From: JAURVT01 sp049059935 | Lineage (GTDB): Bacteria; Actinomycetota; Actinomycetes; Propionibacteriales; Nocardioidaceae | Direction of reading: 5' to 3' | Assembly: GCF_049059935.1 (NCBI RefSeq) | Contig: NZ_JBMGQR010000019.1 | Location: forward strand, 1-64,000 | DNA length: 64,000 nt | Notes under the pieces: generated by a model | The model's input: only the letters and a program-made list of their open reading frames with translations | Databases searched by the model: none | Told to the model about the DNA's origin: nothing | Part shown: positions 16,471 through 26,223 of the stretch, piece by piece | Position numbering within the stretch: position 1 is the first letter of the stretch | Layout of the letters: every line of letters starts with the position of its first letter | Position numbers and translations under genes: made by a program

Positions 16471-16776
16471 CTACCGGTCGTCGCGGAGGTGTTCCTCGAT
16501 GCGCTCGACCTTGGCGGTCAGCTGGCCGGTGTGGCCGGGGCGGATGTCGGCCTTGAGGACGAGGCCGACGCGCGGCGAGGCCTCGGCGACCACGTCGACG
16601 GCCTGCTTGACCACGGCCATCACCTCGTCCCACTCGCCCTCGATGTTGGTGAACATGGCGTTGGTCTCGCAGGGGAGGCCGGACGCGCGGACGACGCCGA
16701 CGGCGCGGGCGACGGCCTCGGACACGCCGCCGGTGTCGTCGCCGTCGGACGGGCTGATGCTGAACGCGACGATCAT
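16471..16776 (-). CDS. Thiamine-binding (MTH1187/YkoF-type, DUF77) protein
   Basis: A 101-residue protein, the usual length for the family. It contains MIVAFSISPSDGDDTGGVSE at the start and the later GLPCETNAMFTNIEGEWDEV region, the conserved ligand-binding ferredoxin-like half. Such proteins bind thiamine or related pyrimidines as tetramers. No transporter or thiamine gene is adjacent, so its partner is unknown. The start codon is ATG 16776. Confidence 0.85.
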   Translation of the reverse strand: MIVAFSISPSDGDDTGGVSEAVARAVGVVRASGLPCETNAMFTNIEGEWDEVMAVVKQAVDVVAEASPRVGLVLKADIRPGHTGQLTAKVERIEEHLRDDR

Positions 16777-16866
16777 GTCTGCACCCTACGAGTCGGACGG
16801 TTCGGCTGCGGCCGGCGCCGTCCGCCGCCTAGCCTCGCGGCGCACCCGACTCGAGGGGGACCTCCC

Positions 16867-17748
16867 GTGCGACGCCCCGCCCTGCTGCTCACGTCGGCCG
16901 CCCTCGTGGCCGCCGCCGTAATCACCGCCGCGCCGAGCGGCGCCGCCTCCGCCGACGTGACGGGCTCCGCCGTCGTCTTGGCCGACGCCGGCGCGTCGGC
17001 CAAGCAGGCGCGCCTGCGCTTCCGGGCGGCGGTGAAGCGGCTCAAGGTCCGTGCCGACACCCGCGGCGGGTACAAGCGGGCCAAGTTCGGCAGCTGGGTC
17101 GACGCCGACCGCGACTGCCAGAACACCCGGCACGAGGTGCTCGTGCAGGAGTCCAAGCGACGCGTCACACTCGCGTCGTCGGGCTGCACGGTCACCGCGG
17201 GACGGTGGAGGTCGCGGCCGGACGGTGCGGTGGTCACCGACCCGGCGAAGCTCGACATCGACCACCTCGTCCCGCTCGCCGAGGCGTACCGGTCGGGCGC
17301 GAAGAAGTGGACCAGGGCCACCCGAAAGTCGTTCGCCAACGACCTCGGCGACCGCCGGTCCCTCAACGTCGTGACGGCTGGCGTCAACCGCAGCAAGGGC
17401 GACCGCGACCCCGCGCGCTGGCTGCCCGAGCGGGCCCGCTGCGCCTACGTCAAGGACTGGGTGGCGGTGAAGCTGCGCTGGCGGCTCACCGTCGACCGCG
17501 CCGAGAAGCGGGCGATCCGCAAGGTCGCCCGCGGCTGCAGCAACACCGTCATCACGTACAAGAAGGCGACGGTCCGCAAGAAGAAGACCGGATCGGGCTC
17601 CGGCGGCGGGACGAGCGGTACCGACCCCCGCTTCGACACCTGCGGCGACGCGAACGCCGCCGGGTACGGCAACTACGTCGACGGCCGCGACCCCGAGTAC
17701 GACTGGTACCAGGACCGTGACGGCGACGGCGTGGCCTGCGAGTTCTGA
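16867..17748 (+). CDS. Secreted HNH (GmrSD-type) nuclease with C-terminal Excalibur domain
   Basis: A 293-residue protein starting at GTG 16867, with GAGGGGG 7 bases upstream. Residues 1-28 are a signal peptide (ALLLTSAALVAAAVITAAPS). The middle holds the HNH core of the DUF1524/GmrSD C-terminal type: LDIDHLVPLAEAYRSGA, FANDLGDRRSLNVVTAGVNR and KGDRDPARWLP, with the general-base His in DHLVPL. A Ser/Gly linker leads to an Excalibur calcium-binding motif at the C-terminus (DRDGDGVACEF). Such proteins are exported nucleases of actinobacteria. The role is probably extracellular DNA degradation or nutrient scavenging. It converges with a frameshifted membrane gene 2 bp downstream. Confidence 0.88.
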   Translation: MRRPALLLTSAALVAAAVITAAPSGAASADVTGSAVVLADAGASAKQARLRFRAAVKRLKVRADTRGGYKRAKFGSWVDADRDCQNTRHEVLVQESKRRVTLASSGCTVTAGRWRSRPDGAVVTDPAKLDIDHLVPLAEAYRSGAKKWTRATRKSFANDLGDRRSLNVVTAGVNRSKGDRDPARWLPERARCAYVKDWVAVKLRWRLTVDRAEKRAIRKVARGCSNTVITYKKATVRKKKTGSGSGGGTSGTDPRFDTCGDANAAGYGNYVDGRDPEYDWYQDRDGDGVACEF

Positions 17749-17750
17749 CC

Positions 17751-18133
17751 TCAGGCGGTGACGGCCGACGTCCGTCGCGCGAACGACGCCGACCCCGGCC
17801 GCAGGTGCTGCCACCAGTAGACGGGCATCGAGAACGGCGCGGCCACGATGAGCAGCACGAGCCACAGGACGCGCCCGTCGGCACCCTCGGGCAACGACGG
17901 GTTCTTGAACAGGTCGACGAGGTAGAGCACCAGGAGAGGAGCCCGAGGATCAGCGGCACCGTCACCGCGTTGCCCACGAAGAGCGCGACGAACAGCGGCG
18001 GCGGGCCGTCGTCCGACCCGACGGGCACGGTCACCGCCAGCACGACGAAACCCACGATGAAGGCAGCCAGGTAGAGCGGCACCCACGCCGTGGCGACGCC
18101 GACGAGGTAGCTGAGGGCCCGAGACCTGATCAC
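17751..18133 (-). pseudogene. Small multi-pass membrane protein gene with a frameshift
   Basis: From GTG 18133 the frame reads IRSRALSYLVGVATAWVPLY and a second helix FVGNAVTVPLILGLLS. It then loses the frame near 17935-17945; the next frame over continues LLVLYLVDLFKNPSLPEGAD and WLVLLIVAAPFSMPVYWW to the stop at 17751. One inserted base in the GGGCTCCTCTCCTGG region would rejoin them into about 127 residues with four transmembrane helices. I do not recognise a family. Both halves keep good hydrophobic composition, so the shift is recent or a sequence error. Confidence 0.6.
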
Positions 18134-18191
18134 GGCCAGCAGCCTGGCACGCCGCGCGGGTCCGCGCCGGCGACCTCCTAGGCTGAGGGAC

Positions 18192-18740
18192 GTGAACCAG
18201 CCCCACGTCCGACCGGCCACGCGCGACGACGTGGCCGAGCTGGCGCGCGTCGCCGCGGTGACGTTCCCGCTCGCCTGCCCGCCCGACACGCTGCCGCAGA
18301 GCGTCGCCGACTTCGTCGAGCGGCACCTGTCGCGGGGGCGGTTCGCGGACTACGTCGACGACCCCGCGCGCGACCTGCTGGTCGCCGAGGTCGACGGCAC
18401 CGCCGTCGGCTACACGATGCTGGTGCACGGCGACCCGGCGGACGCCGACGCCGCCGCGGCGGTCGTCGCACGGCCCACGTCCGAGCTGTCCAAGTGCTAC
18501 GTGATGCCGGACGCCCACGGCAGCGGGGTGGCGACCCTGCTCGTCGAGGCCTCGATCGAGGTCGCGGCCGCCCGCGGGGCGCGCAGCGTCTGGCTGGGCT
18601 GCAACCAGCAGAACGCCCGCGCCAACCGCTTCTACGCCAAGATCGGGTTCGAGCAGGTGGGGGAGAAGCGGTTCCAGGTGGGGGCCCGTCTCGAGCACGA
18701 CTTCGTCCGCGAGCGCGTCCTCGACGGGGGAGCCGCGTGA
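18192..18740 (+). CDS. GNAT-family N-acetyltransferase
   Basis: A 182-residue protein of one acetyltransferase domain. The strand VAEVDGTAVGYTML, the acetyl-CoA loop in CYVMPDAHGSGVATLLVEAS and the C-terminal NARANRFYAKIGFEQVGEK follow the GNAT A/B motif order. The substrate is unknown. The start is a GTG at 18192. Its stop overlaps the GTG of the hemerythrin-like gene (GTGA), so the two are co-transcribed. Confidence 0.88.
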   Translation: MNQPHVRPATRDDVAELARVAAVTFPLACPPDTLPQSVADFVERHLSRGRFADYVDDPARDLLVAEVDGTAVGYTMLVHGDPADADAAAAVVARPTSELSKCYVMPDAHGSGVATLLVEASIEVAAARGARSVWLGCNQQNARANRFYAKIGFEQVGEKRFQVGARLEHDFVRERVLDGGAA

Positions 18741-19300
18741 GCGTCGACGACCTGCCCGTCTGGGACGAGTCGACGCGGCCGCACGCGCCGTCCCCGGGTC
18801 ACCTCGACGCGTCGATGCGGGCCCAGGGCGGCCACCTGCGCGCCATCCACGACATGTACCGCTCGAACCTGAGCCAGGTGCGCTCGGTGCTCGACCGGAT
18901 CGCCGACGGCGCCCTCGACGTCGGCGAGGCGCGCGCGGCCGTCCACCAGGTCGGCCTGCGCGCCACCTACGAGCAGCTGGGCTCCTTCTGCGGGCAGATG
19001 TGCCAGATGGTCGAGGTGCACCACTCGATCGAGGACGCCCACATGTACCCCGCGCTGGCCGCGACCCCCAGCGGGCCCGCCCTCGCGCCGGTCCTGGAGC
19101 GCCTGGCCGAGGAGCACGTCGTCGTGCACCAGATGCTCGTCCGCCTCGACGACGTGCTGGTGGCCCTGCCCGACGCCCCCGAGCGCATCGGGGAGGTGTC
19201 CGCGCTGTTCGAGCACCTGCAGGTGCTGCTCGAGTCGCACTTCACCTACGAGGAGGACGAGCTCTGCGACCCGCTCGGGTACCACCACGTCATGGTGTAG
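18737..19300 (+). CDS. Hemerythrin HHE-domain protein
   Basis: A 187-residue helical protein with the HHE cation-binding pattern: His in GHLRAIHDMY, the pair VEVHHSIEDAHMYPAL, EEHVVVHQML and a final HFTYEEDELCDPL. These supply the five or more His/Glu/Asp ligands of a diiron site. Such cytoplasmic proteins sense or bind oxygen, nitric oxide or metals. It is translationally coupled to the acetyltransferase by a 4-bp overlap. Its function here is not determinable. Confidence 0.88.
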   Translation: MSVDDLPVWDESTRPHAPSPGHLDASMRAQGGHLRAIHDMYRSNLSQVRSVLDRIADGALDVGEARAAVHQVGLRATYEQLGSFCGQMCQMVEVHHSIEDAHMYPALAATPSGPALAPVLERLAEEHVVVHQMLVRLDDVLVALPDAPERIGEVSALFEHLQVLLESHFTYEEDELCDPLGYHHVMV

Positions 19301-19301
19301 C

Positions 19302-20543
19302 TCAGGCAGCGAGGTCGGCCCGGACGCGGTCGGCGACGCGCGACCCCGACACCAGCGCACCCTGGATGGACGCGGTGTCGCGGTGGTCGCCCGCGACGTA
19401 GAGGCCGGCGCGCACCCGCTGCTCCTTGCGCATGTCGAGCGGCGCGGTCATCGACGGCAGCGCGTGCCGGATGGCGTAGGTGGCGACGTGATCCCAGCGC
19501 GAGCTGTCGGTGCGGTACATCCGTCCGGCGTGCTCGCGCGCGGCGGCCTCGGACTCGACGTCGTCGTGGGAGCCGAGCACGGTGGTGGCCACGAGCGACC
19601 CGTCGCGGCTGTACGAAGGTGCGGAGTCCGAGATCACGGCCGAGTTGATCACTGGGCCCTGACGGTCGGCGTCGACGTGCAGCATCGGGTGCTCGGCCGG
19701 TGAGTGGTCGACGCGGTGGTAGTAGGTGGTGAGGGCGCGGGTCTCGCCGGGCTCGGCGCCGACCAGGTGGGCGGCCTCGGGGGCGCCGGTGGCCACGACG
19801 ACCGCGCGGGAGGCGATCGGTCCGGCGGCGGTGTGGACGGTGGTGCCGTCGATGCGCTCCACCGGGGTGTCGAGCCGAACGGTGCCCGCGGCGAGGTGCG
19901 ACGCGACCTGCTCGGGCAGCGCCTGCATGCCGTCGCGGGGCAGGCCGGGCACGCCCTGGGCGAACGTGCGCAGCAGGAGGTCGACGTAGTGGCGCGAGGC
20001 GGTGCGGGTGTCGTCGGCCAGCACGCCGGCCAGGAAGGTCTCGATGGTGGCGCGGCCGACGGAGCTGCCGAGACCGGCCGCGTCGAACGCGTCGCCGTAG
20101 GCCATCTCGGGCCGCTTCATCAGCGACTCGGCCGACTCCAGCGCCACCTTGCCGAGGTACTTGGCGATGCCGACGGTGGCGTGCAGGTCGGACGTGCTGC
20201 GGGGGAAGAGCGTCTTCATCGTGCCCAGCAGGTCGCCGGGCGCGCGTCGGGGGTCGGACAGGACGTGCTGGCCGGCCGAGGTGGCCACGACGACGCCCGC
20301 GCGGAACGTCGACAGCGCAAGGGCGTCGAGGTCCACGCGACCCTTGAGCGCCGGGTAGGCGGGGTTGAGCAGCTGGAAGCCGCGGTCGAGGAGCATCCCG
20401 TCGACGCGGTCGGTGCGGATGCGCCCGCCGACGGCGTCGGCGGCCTCCACCACCACGACGGCGTGGCCGGACTCCTGCAGTGAGCGAGCCGCCGTCAGGC
20501 CCGAGAGGCCGGCGCCGACGACGATGACATCGGCTTCATCCAT
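19302..20543 (-). CDS. FAD-dependent amine oxidase/phytoene-desaturase-like oxidoreductase
   Basis: A 413-residue flavoprotein. The N-terminal Rossmann motif VIVVGAGLSGLTAARSL is followed by VVVEAADAVGGRIRTDRVDG, the second FAD motif of the NAD(P)/FAD-binding amine oxidase family. The C-terminal YVAGDHRDTASIQGALVSG binds the flavin. It is close to carotenoid isomerase/desaturase-like actinobacterial proteins of unknown substrate. It converges on the hemerythrin-like gene (stop codons 1 bp apart), and a hairpin lies just upstream of its start. Confidence 0.85.
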   Translation of the reverse strand: MDEADVIVVGAGLSGLTAARSLQESGHAVVVVEAADAVGGRIRTDRVDGMLLDRGFQLLNPAYPALKGRVDLDALALSTFRAGVVVATSAGQHVLSDPRRAPGDLLGTMKTLFPRSTSDLHATVGIAKYLGKVALESAESLMKRPEMAYGDAFDAAGLGSSVGRATIETFLAGVLADDTRTASRHYVDLLLRTFAQGVPGLPRDGMQALPEQVASHLAAGTVRLDTPVERIDGTTVHTAAGPIASRAVVVATGAPEAAHLVGAEPGETRALTTYYHRVDHSPAEHPMLHVDADRQGPVINSAVISDSAPSYSRDGSLVATTVLGSHDDVESEAAAREHAGRMYRTDSSRWDHVATYAIRHALPSMTAPLDMRKEQRVRAGLYVAGDHRDTASIQGALVSGSRVADRVRADLAA

Positions 20544-20557
20544 GCTCCGACGCTAGC

Positions 20558-20590
20558 GCCCGAGCCACCCCTGTGCAGGGTGACTCGGGC
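20558..20590 (-). terminator. Hairpin terminator for the phoX gene
   Basis: Arms of 13 bases (20558-20570 and 20578-20590) pair with one mismatch around a 7-base loop. It lies 38 bp after the phoX stop and before the start of the flavoprotein gene. No long T tract follows, as is usual in high-GC actinobacteria. Confidence 0.65.
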
Positions 20591-20628
20591 GCGAGCAGCA
20601 GGCCGGTGGGGGCCTGCACGGAACTGCG

Positions 20629-22722
20629 TCAGACGCCGATCGCGCGGCCGTCCTTGCGCCACACGGCGACCACCGCGGGACGGGGCAGCGTGCCGGGGCC
20701 GTCGGGCCAGGTGGACGCGGGCTTCTCGACCGACGCGCCGTCCTTCTCGCCCGGGTGCTGGACGCAGACGAGCACGCGGTCCTTCTCGACCCACGGGCCG
20801 CAGGTCTCCGCGCCCGTCGGGACGCTGAGGAACTGCTTGGTCTTGCCGCGCTCCTGGCCCTCGACGGCGACGCCGAACAGGCCGTCGTGCGACCCGAGGG
20901 CGTTGCCGTCCGTCGAGATCCACAGGTTGCCGTAGGGGTCGAACGTCACGTTGTCCGGGCACGAGATGGGCGAGACGTCCTCGGCGCCGTAGCCGCCGAA
21001 GTAGGTGCTCGGGTCCTTCGGGTCGCCGCACAGCAGGAAGATGTTCCAGGTGAAGCGGGTGGCCGCGGCGTCGTTCCTGCGCTCGGTCAGCTCGATGACG
21101 TGACCGTTCTTGTTGGCGTTGCGGGGGTTCGCCTCGTCGGCGGCCGCGCGGCCGGCCGCACCACGGTTGCTGTTGTTGGTGAGCGCGATGTAGACCTTGC
21201 CGGTCTTGGGGCTCGGCTCGACGTCCTCGGGACGGTCCATCTTGGTGGCGCCGACCTTGTCACCCGCGAGGCGCGTGAAGACCAGCACCTCCTCGGCGGT
21301 CATGCCCTCGACGAACGAGCGGTTGCCGCTGACCAGCTTGATCCACTCGCCGGAGCCGTCGAACTGCCCGTCGCGGGGCAGCTTGCCGGTGCCGTCGATC
21401 TGCGTGACGGGGGAGTCGCCGGTGAACTTGGCGACGTAGAGCGTGCCCTCGTCGAGCAGGTTCGCGTTGTGCTCGCGCGCCTTGCGGCCGTTGCCCTTCT
21501 TGAACTTCTTGGCCGACACGAACTTGTAGAAGTAGTCGAACCGCTCGTCGTCGCCGAGGTAGACCGCGACGTGGCCGTCGGCGGTGATGCGGGGCTCGGC
21601 GGCCTCGTGCTTGAACCGGCCGAGCGCGGTGCGCTTCTTGGGCGTCGACGTCGGGTCGTAGGGGTCGATCTCGACGATCCAGCCGAACCGGTTGGGCTCG
21701 TTGGGCTCCTTGGCGAGGTCGAAGCGGTCGTCGAAGCGCTCCCACTTGCGCTCGCTCGCGCCGCCGGCGATGCCGTAGCGGGCCAGGCGCGCCTTCTGCA
21801 TCGGGTCGGTGACGGTCTCGGCGTTGGCGAAGTACTGGTTGATGTTCTCCTCGGCGGTCAGCCAGGTGCCCCACGGCGTCAGGCCGCCCGAGCAGTTGTT
21901 GAGCGTGCCGAGCACGGTGCGTCCGCGGCGGTCGGCCTTGGTGCGCACGAGCGACGAGCCCGCGACGGGGCCGGTGAGCTCGAACTTCGACGTGGTGTGC
22001 AGGCGGCGGTTGAGGCGGTGGCCGACGATCGGCTCGAGCGCGCCGGAGCCGCGCTTCTCCTTGACCGCGACGACGCTCAGGCCGTGCGCGGCCCAGGCGG
22101 TCTCGACCTGGCGACGCGTCGGGTTGGCGGCGTCGTAGCCGGGGAACATCATCGTCTCGCTGGTGTACTCGTGGTTGACGACCATGACGCGGGTGTTGCC
22201 GCTGAGCGGCAGCAGACCCAGGAAGTCGTTGTTGAAGCCGAACTGCGACTGCTGCTTCTGCGCGGTCTGCTTGTTGACGTCGAACTGCGGGACGCCCTTG
22301 AACAGCGGGTCGCCCCAGCGGATGACGACCTCCTGGGCGTGGCCGGTCGGCACGCTCACCGCGTCGACGGTGTTGGGCGGGACGGGCGTGAAGCGCAGGC
22401 CGCGTGCGCCGGAGACGGCGGCGGTGGCCAGGCCGGCCGCGGCGGGGGCGGCGGGCGTCGACGCGGCGGCGGGCAGGCCACCGAGCGCCACCGCGGCGCC
22501 GGTGCCGCCGATGACGGCGCCCGCGCGCAGCAGGCCGCGTCGCGACATCGCCTTCTGCATGACGTCGGCGAAGGTCTCGTTGGACGAGGTGTTGGGGGCG
22601 TCGTGCGCGCACGCGTCACCGCAGCGGTACCGGCAGGTGAGGGCGGCGCGGCCCGACGAGCAGGGGGAGGCGGACGACTCGGTGACGACGGGGAGCAGAC
22701 GGCGGGTGGGCAGCTGGGTCAC
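20629..22722 (-). CDS. phoX: PhoX-family alkaline phosphatase (Tat-exported)
   Basis: A 697-residue protein (DUF839/PhoX). The actinobacterial N-terminal segment CRYRCGDACAHDAPNTSSNE precedes a twin-arginine signal (SRRGLLRAGAVIGG) at about residues 60-85. The PhoX core has GLTPWGTWLTAEEN, YGIAGGASERKWERFDDRFD, EDVSPISCPDNVTFDPYGNL and GAETCGPWVEKDRVLVCVQH. Family members use Fe/Ca cofactors to release phosphate from organic esters outside the cell. The gene is monocistronic, ending in a hairpin. Regulation by phosphate starvation is likely; one PHO-box-like site lies about 80-100 bp upstream. Confidence 0.92.
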   Translation of the reverse strand: MTQLPTRRLLPVVTESSASPCSSGRAALTCRYRCGDACAHDAPNTSSNETFADVMQKAMSRRGLLRAGAVIGGTGAAVALGGLPAAASTPAAPAAAGLATAAVSGARGLRFTPVPPNTVDAVSVPTGHAQEVVIRWGDPLFKGVPQFDVNKQTAQKQQSQFGFNNDFLGLLPLSGNTRVMVVNHEYTSETMMFPGYDAANPTRRQVETAWAAHGLSVVAVKEKRGSGALEPIVGHRLNRRLHTTSKFELTGPVAGSSLVRTKADRRGRTVLGTLNNCSGGLTPWGTWLTAEENINQYFANAETVTDPMQKARLARYGIAGGASERKWERFDDRFDLAKEPNEPNRFGWIVEIDPYDPTSTPKKRTALGRFKHEAAEPRITADGHVAVYLGDDERFDYFYKFVSAKKFKKGNGRKAREHNANLLDEGTLYVAKFTGDSPVTQIDGTGKLPRDGQFDGSGEWIKLVSGNRSFVEGMTAEEVLVFTRLAGDKVGATKMDRPEDVEPSPKTGKVYIALTNNSNRGAAGRAAADEANPRNANKNGHVIELTERRNDAAATRFTWNIFLLCGDPKDPSTYFGGYGAEDVSPISCPDNVTFDPYGNLWISTDGNALGSHDGLFGVAVEGQERGKTKQFLSVPTGAETCGPWVEKDRVLVCVQHPGEKDGASVEKPASTWPDGPGTLPRPAVVAVWRKDGRAIGV

Positions 22723-22801
22723 GACGGGGTTTCTCCTCGAACGCAGGGCAGGTGGCGACGGGTCTCGTCGCTGGGCGCGACGCTAGGGACGCCGCCCGCG
22801 G

Positions 22802-22823
22802 GCCCGACGTACCGCCGGTGAAC
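22802..22823 (-). promoter_or_regulatory. Possible PHO box upstream of phoX
   Basis: On the minus strand the sequence contains GTTCACCGGCG followed directly by GTACGTCGGGC. The first unit matches the 11-bp actinobacterial PhoP direct-repeat unit and the second matches it poorly. The position, 80-100 bp before phoX, is plausible. Confidence 0.3.
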
Positions 22824-22921
22824 GGAGGGTGGCCGAGGAGGAAAAGGCCGCCGTCATGAGGTGAGGCTGCCCTTGGTCGTGGTGTCGCCTCTGGTCGACA
22901 CGGACGAGGAAAGTCATCCAG

Positions 22922-23377
22922 ATGACGCAGAAAACGGCGTCACGCGCCTACCCTCGTGCCGTGGCACGTCCCTCACGCTCCCGGAGCACGACGCGTCGTC
23001 CCGCCCCGGTGCCCGCGCGGTCGGCGACCCTCGTCGTCCTGCTGGCCGGGCTCGTGGCCGTGCTCGTGGGCCTGGGGATCGTCGCGCTCAACGAGCCCAC
23101 GCAGCTGCCCGACCTCGCGACCGGCCTGGTGGTCCAGACGCACGCGCAGGTCACCGGCGAGCGCACGCTCGCCCTGGGCGTGGCGCTGCTGATGCTGGCG
23201 CTGGGGTTCCGGCTGGGCGCGGGCCTGCGTCCGACGCCGAGGCCCGCGGCGAGGCGACCCGCCGCCCGCCCGACGTCGTCCACCCGCAGCCCCCGTCAGC
23301 AGCCGGCCCGCAAGCCGGCCGTGACGCGGGGCACGACCCGGACCCGGACGGGGCCTCGCAGGACCGCCAGCAAGTAG
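22922..23377 (+). CDS. Small membrane protein of unknown function
   Basis: A 151-residue protein with a basic N-terminus, two hydrophobic segments (TLVVLLAGLVAVLVGLGIVA and TLALGVALLMLALGF) and a long basic Arg/Pro/Thr tail. I recognise no family. Either ATG 22922 or the in-frame GTG 22961 could be the start; neither has a strong ribosome-binding site (GAGGAAA lies 12 bases before the ATG). It precedes the EEP hydrolase gene by 9 bp. Confidence 0.55.
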   Translation: MTQKTASRAYPRAVARPSRSRSTTRRPAPVPARSATLVVLLAGLVAVLVGLGIVALNEPTQLPDLATGLVVQTHAQVTGERTLALGVALLMLALGFRLGAGLRPTPRPAARRPAARPTSSTRSPRQQPARKPAVTRGTTRTRTGPRRTASK

Positions 23378-23386
23378 GTTGTCACC

Positions 23387-24358
23387 GTGACCAGCCAGAC
23401 GGTGCCGCCCTCGATGCTGAGGGTGGCCACGTGGAACGTGTACCTCGGGGCCGACCTCGAGCCGCTCGTCCGCTCCGGCGACGGCGAGACGCTCGCGAAG
23501 GCCACCCGTGAGGCGCTTCAGCAGGCCGAGCGCACCCGCTTCCCCGAGCGCGCCGAGCTGATCGCCGACGCGATCGGCTCCGCCCGGCCCGACGTCGTCG
23601 GCCTGCAGGAGCTCGGACGGTGGGAGATCCACTCGCCCGACGGCCGCGAGGTGCTCTGGGACCACGCCCAGCTCGTCAGCGAGGCCCTCGAGCGCCGCGG
23701 CCACCCGTACGTGATGCTCCACTGCAGCGACACCTTCTCCGGTCGGCTGCCGCTCGACGACGAGCGCTCGGTCGGCTTCACCAACTGCGACGCGATGCTG
23801 TTGCGCGCCTCGCCCGACCGTCCGATCACCGTGCTCGACGCCGAGCACGGCCACTTCGACGCGCGCCTGCGCCTGACGCTGCCCGACGACAGCGAGACCT
23901 TCGACGTCAAGCGCGGGTGGGTGCAGGCCGACCTCGAGGTCGAGGGGCACCACGTCCGCGTCGTCACCACCCACCTGGACTCGATGGACGACGGCGTCCG
24001 CCTGCGTCAGGCGCACGAGCTCGTGGCCACCACCAGCACGTCGCCGTACCCCGTCGTGCTGGTGGGCGACCTCAACACCGCCGACGGCGACGGCGTCCTC
24101 GACGTGCTGCTCCGCGCCGGCTACCAGGACGCCTGGCAGCTGGCCGGGGTCGGCGACGGCCTCACCTGGGGTCGCACGCCCGACCTCGACGTCGACGCCG
24201 ACCTGCGCGAGCGCATCGACTACGTGCTGCTCGACCCCGAGCACCTTGCCGCCCGGTCGGTCGACCTGATCGGCGACGGCGCGCAGCCCGACCCCCGGGG
24301 CACCACCCTGTGGGCCTCCGACCACGCCGGCGTCCTGGCCGAGCTGGAGATCTCATGA
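23387..24358 (+). CDS. Endonuclease/exonuclease/phosphatase-fold hydrolase
   Basis: A 323-residue protein starting at GTG 23387. EEP motifs appear in order: [26 protein letters not shown] (metal-binding Glu), [29 protein letters not shown] (Asp/Asn pair), [12 protein letters not shown] and [13 protein letters not shown] (terminal catalytic Asp-His). There is no signal peptide, so it is probably cytoplasmic. The substrate may be a nucleotide, DNA or inositol phosphate. Its stop overlaps the ATG of the HAD gene. Confidence 0.88.
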   Translation: MTSQTVPPSMLRVATWNVYLGADLEPLVRSGDGETLAKATREALQQAERTRFPERAELIADAIGSARPDVVGLQELGRWEIHSPDGREVLWDHAQLVSEALERRGHPYVMLHCSDTFSGRLPLDDERSVGFTNCDAMLLRASPDRPITVLDAEHGHFDARLRLTLPDDSETFDVKRGWVQADLEVEGHHVRVVTTHLDSMDDGVRLRQAHELVATTSTSPYPVVLVGDLNTADGDGVLDVLLRAGYQDAWQLAGVGDGLTWGRTPDLDVDADLRERIDYVLLDPEHLAARSVDLIGDGAQPDPRGTTLWASDHAGVLAELEIS

Positions 24359-25158
24359 GCACCGAGCGTCCGCCCATCGACACCTGGCTCACCGACATGG
24401 ACGGCGTGCTCGTCCACGAGGAGCGCGCCATCCCCGGCGCCGCCGAGTTCCTCGGCACGCTCCGCGAGACCGGCCGTCCGTTCCTCGTCCTCACCAACAA
24501 CTCGATCTACACCCCGCGCGACCTGCGGGCCCGGCTGCTCGGCGCCGGCCTCGACGTCCCCGAGGAGTCGATCTGGACCTCGGCGCTCGCCACCGCGCAG
24601 TTCCTGGACGACCAGCGTCCCGAGGGGTCGGCGTACGTCATCGGCGAGTCCGGCCTGACCACCGCGCTGCACGGCGTCGGCTACGTGATGACGCGCCGCG
24701 ACCCCGACTACGTGGTGCTCGGCGAGACGCGCACCTACTCCTTCGAGGCCATCACGACCGCGATCCAGCTGATCGTGCGCGGCGCGCGGTTCATCGCGAC
24801 CAACCCCGACGCCAGCGGTCCCTCGCTCGACGGGCCGCTGCCCGCCACCGGCTCCGTCGCGGCCCTGATCACCAAGGCCACGGGCGTGGAGCCGTACTTC
24901 GTGGGCAAGCCCAACCCGCTGATGATGCGCAACGCGATCAACAAGATCGACGGGCACTCCGAGCACACCGTGATGATCGGCGACCGGATGGACACCGACG
25001 TCAAGTCGGGTCTCGAGGCCGGGCTGCGCACGATCCTGGTGCTCACCGGCTCGACCGCCGCGTCCGAGGTGGAGCGCTACCCCTTCCGCCCCGACCGGGT
25101 CGTCCCGTCCATCGCCGACGTCGTTCCCTTCATCGAGCGTCGGAGCCTGTCGGACTGA
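24355..25158 (+). CDS. HAD-superfamily phosphatase (NagD/class IIA)
   Basis: A 267-residue protein with all class IIA motifs: [11 protein letters not shown] (nucleophile Asp and acid Asp), [12 protein letters not shown] (motif II), [13 protein letters not shown] (motif III Lys) and [14 protein letters not shown] (motif IV). NagD-like proteins dephosphorylate nucleotides or sugar phosphates. It is coupled by ATGA to the EEP hydrolase, suggesting a shared nucleotide/phosphoester clean-up role, which is inferred. Confidence 0.9.
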   Translation: MSTERPPIDTWLTDMDGVLVHEERAIPGAAEFLGTLRETGRPFLVLTNNSIYTPRDLRARLLGAGLDVPEESIWTSALATAQFLDDQRPEGSAYVIGESGLTTALHGVGYVMTRRDPDYVVLGETRTYSFEAITTAIQLIVRGARFIATNPDASGPSLDGPLPATGSVAALITKATGVEPYFVGKPNPLMMRNAINKIDGHSEHTVMIGDRMDTDVKSGLEAGLRTILVLTGSTAASEVERYPFRPDRVVPSIADVVPFIERRSLSD

Positions 25159-25172
25159 GGCAGGATTGGGGC

Positions 25173-26216
<1,044 letters not shown>

Positions 26217-26223
26217 GCGGTCG

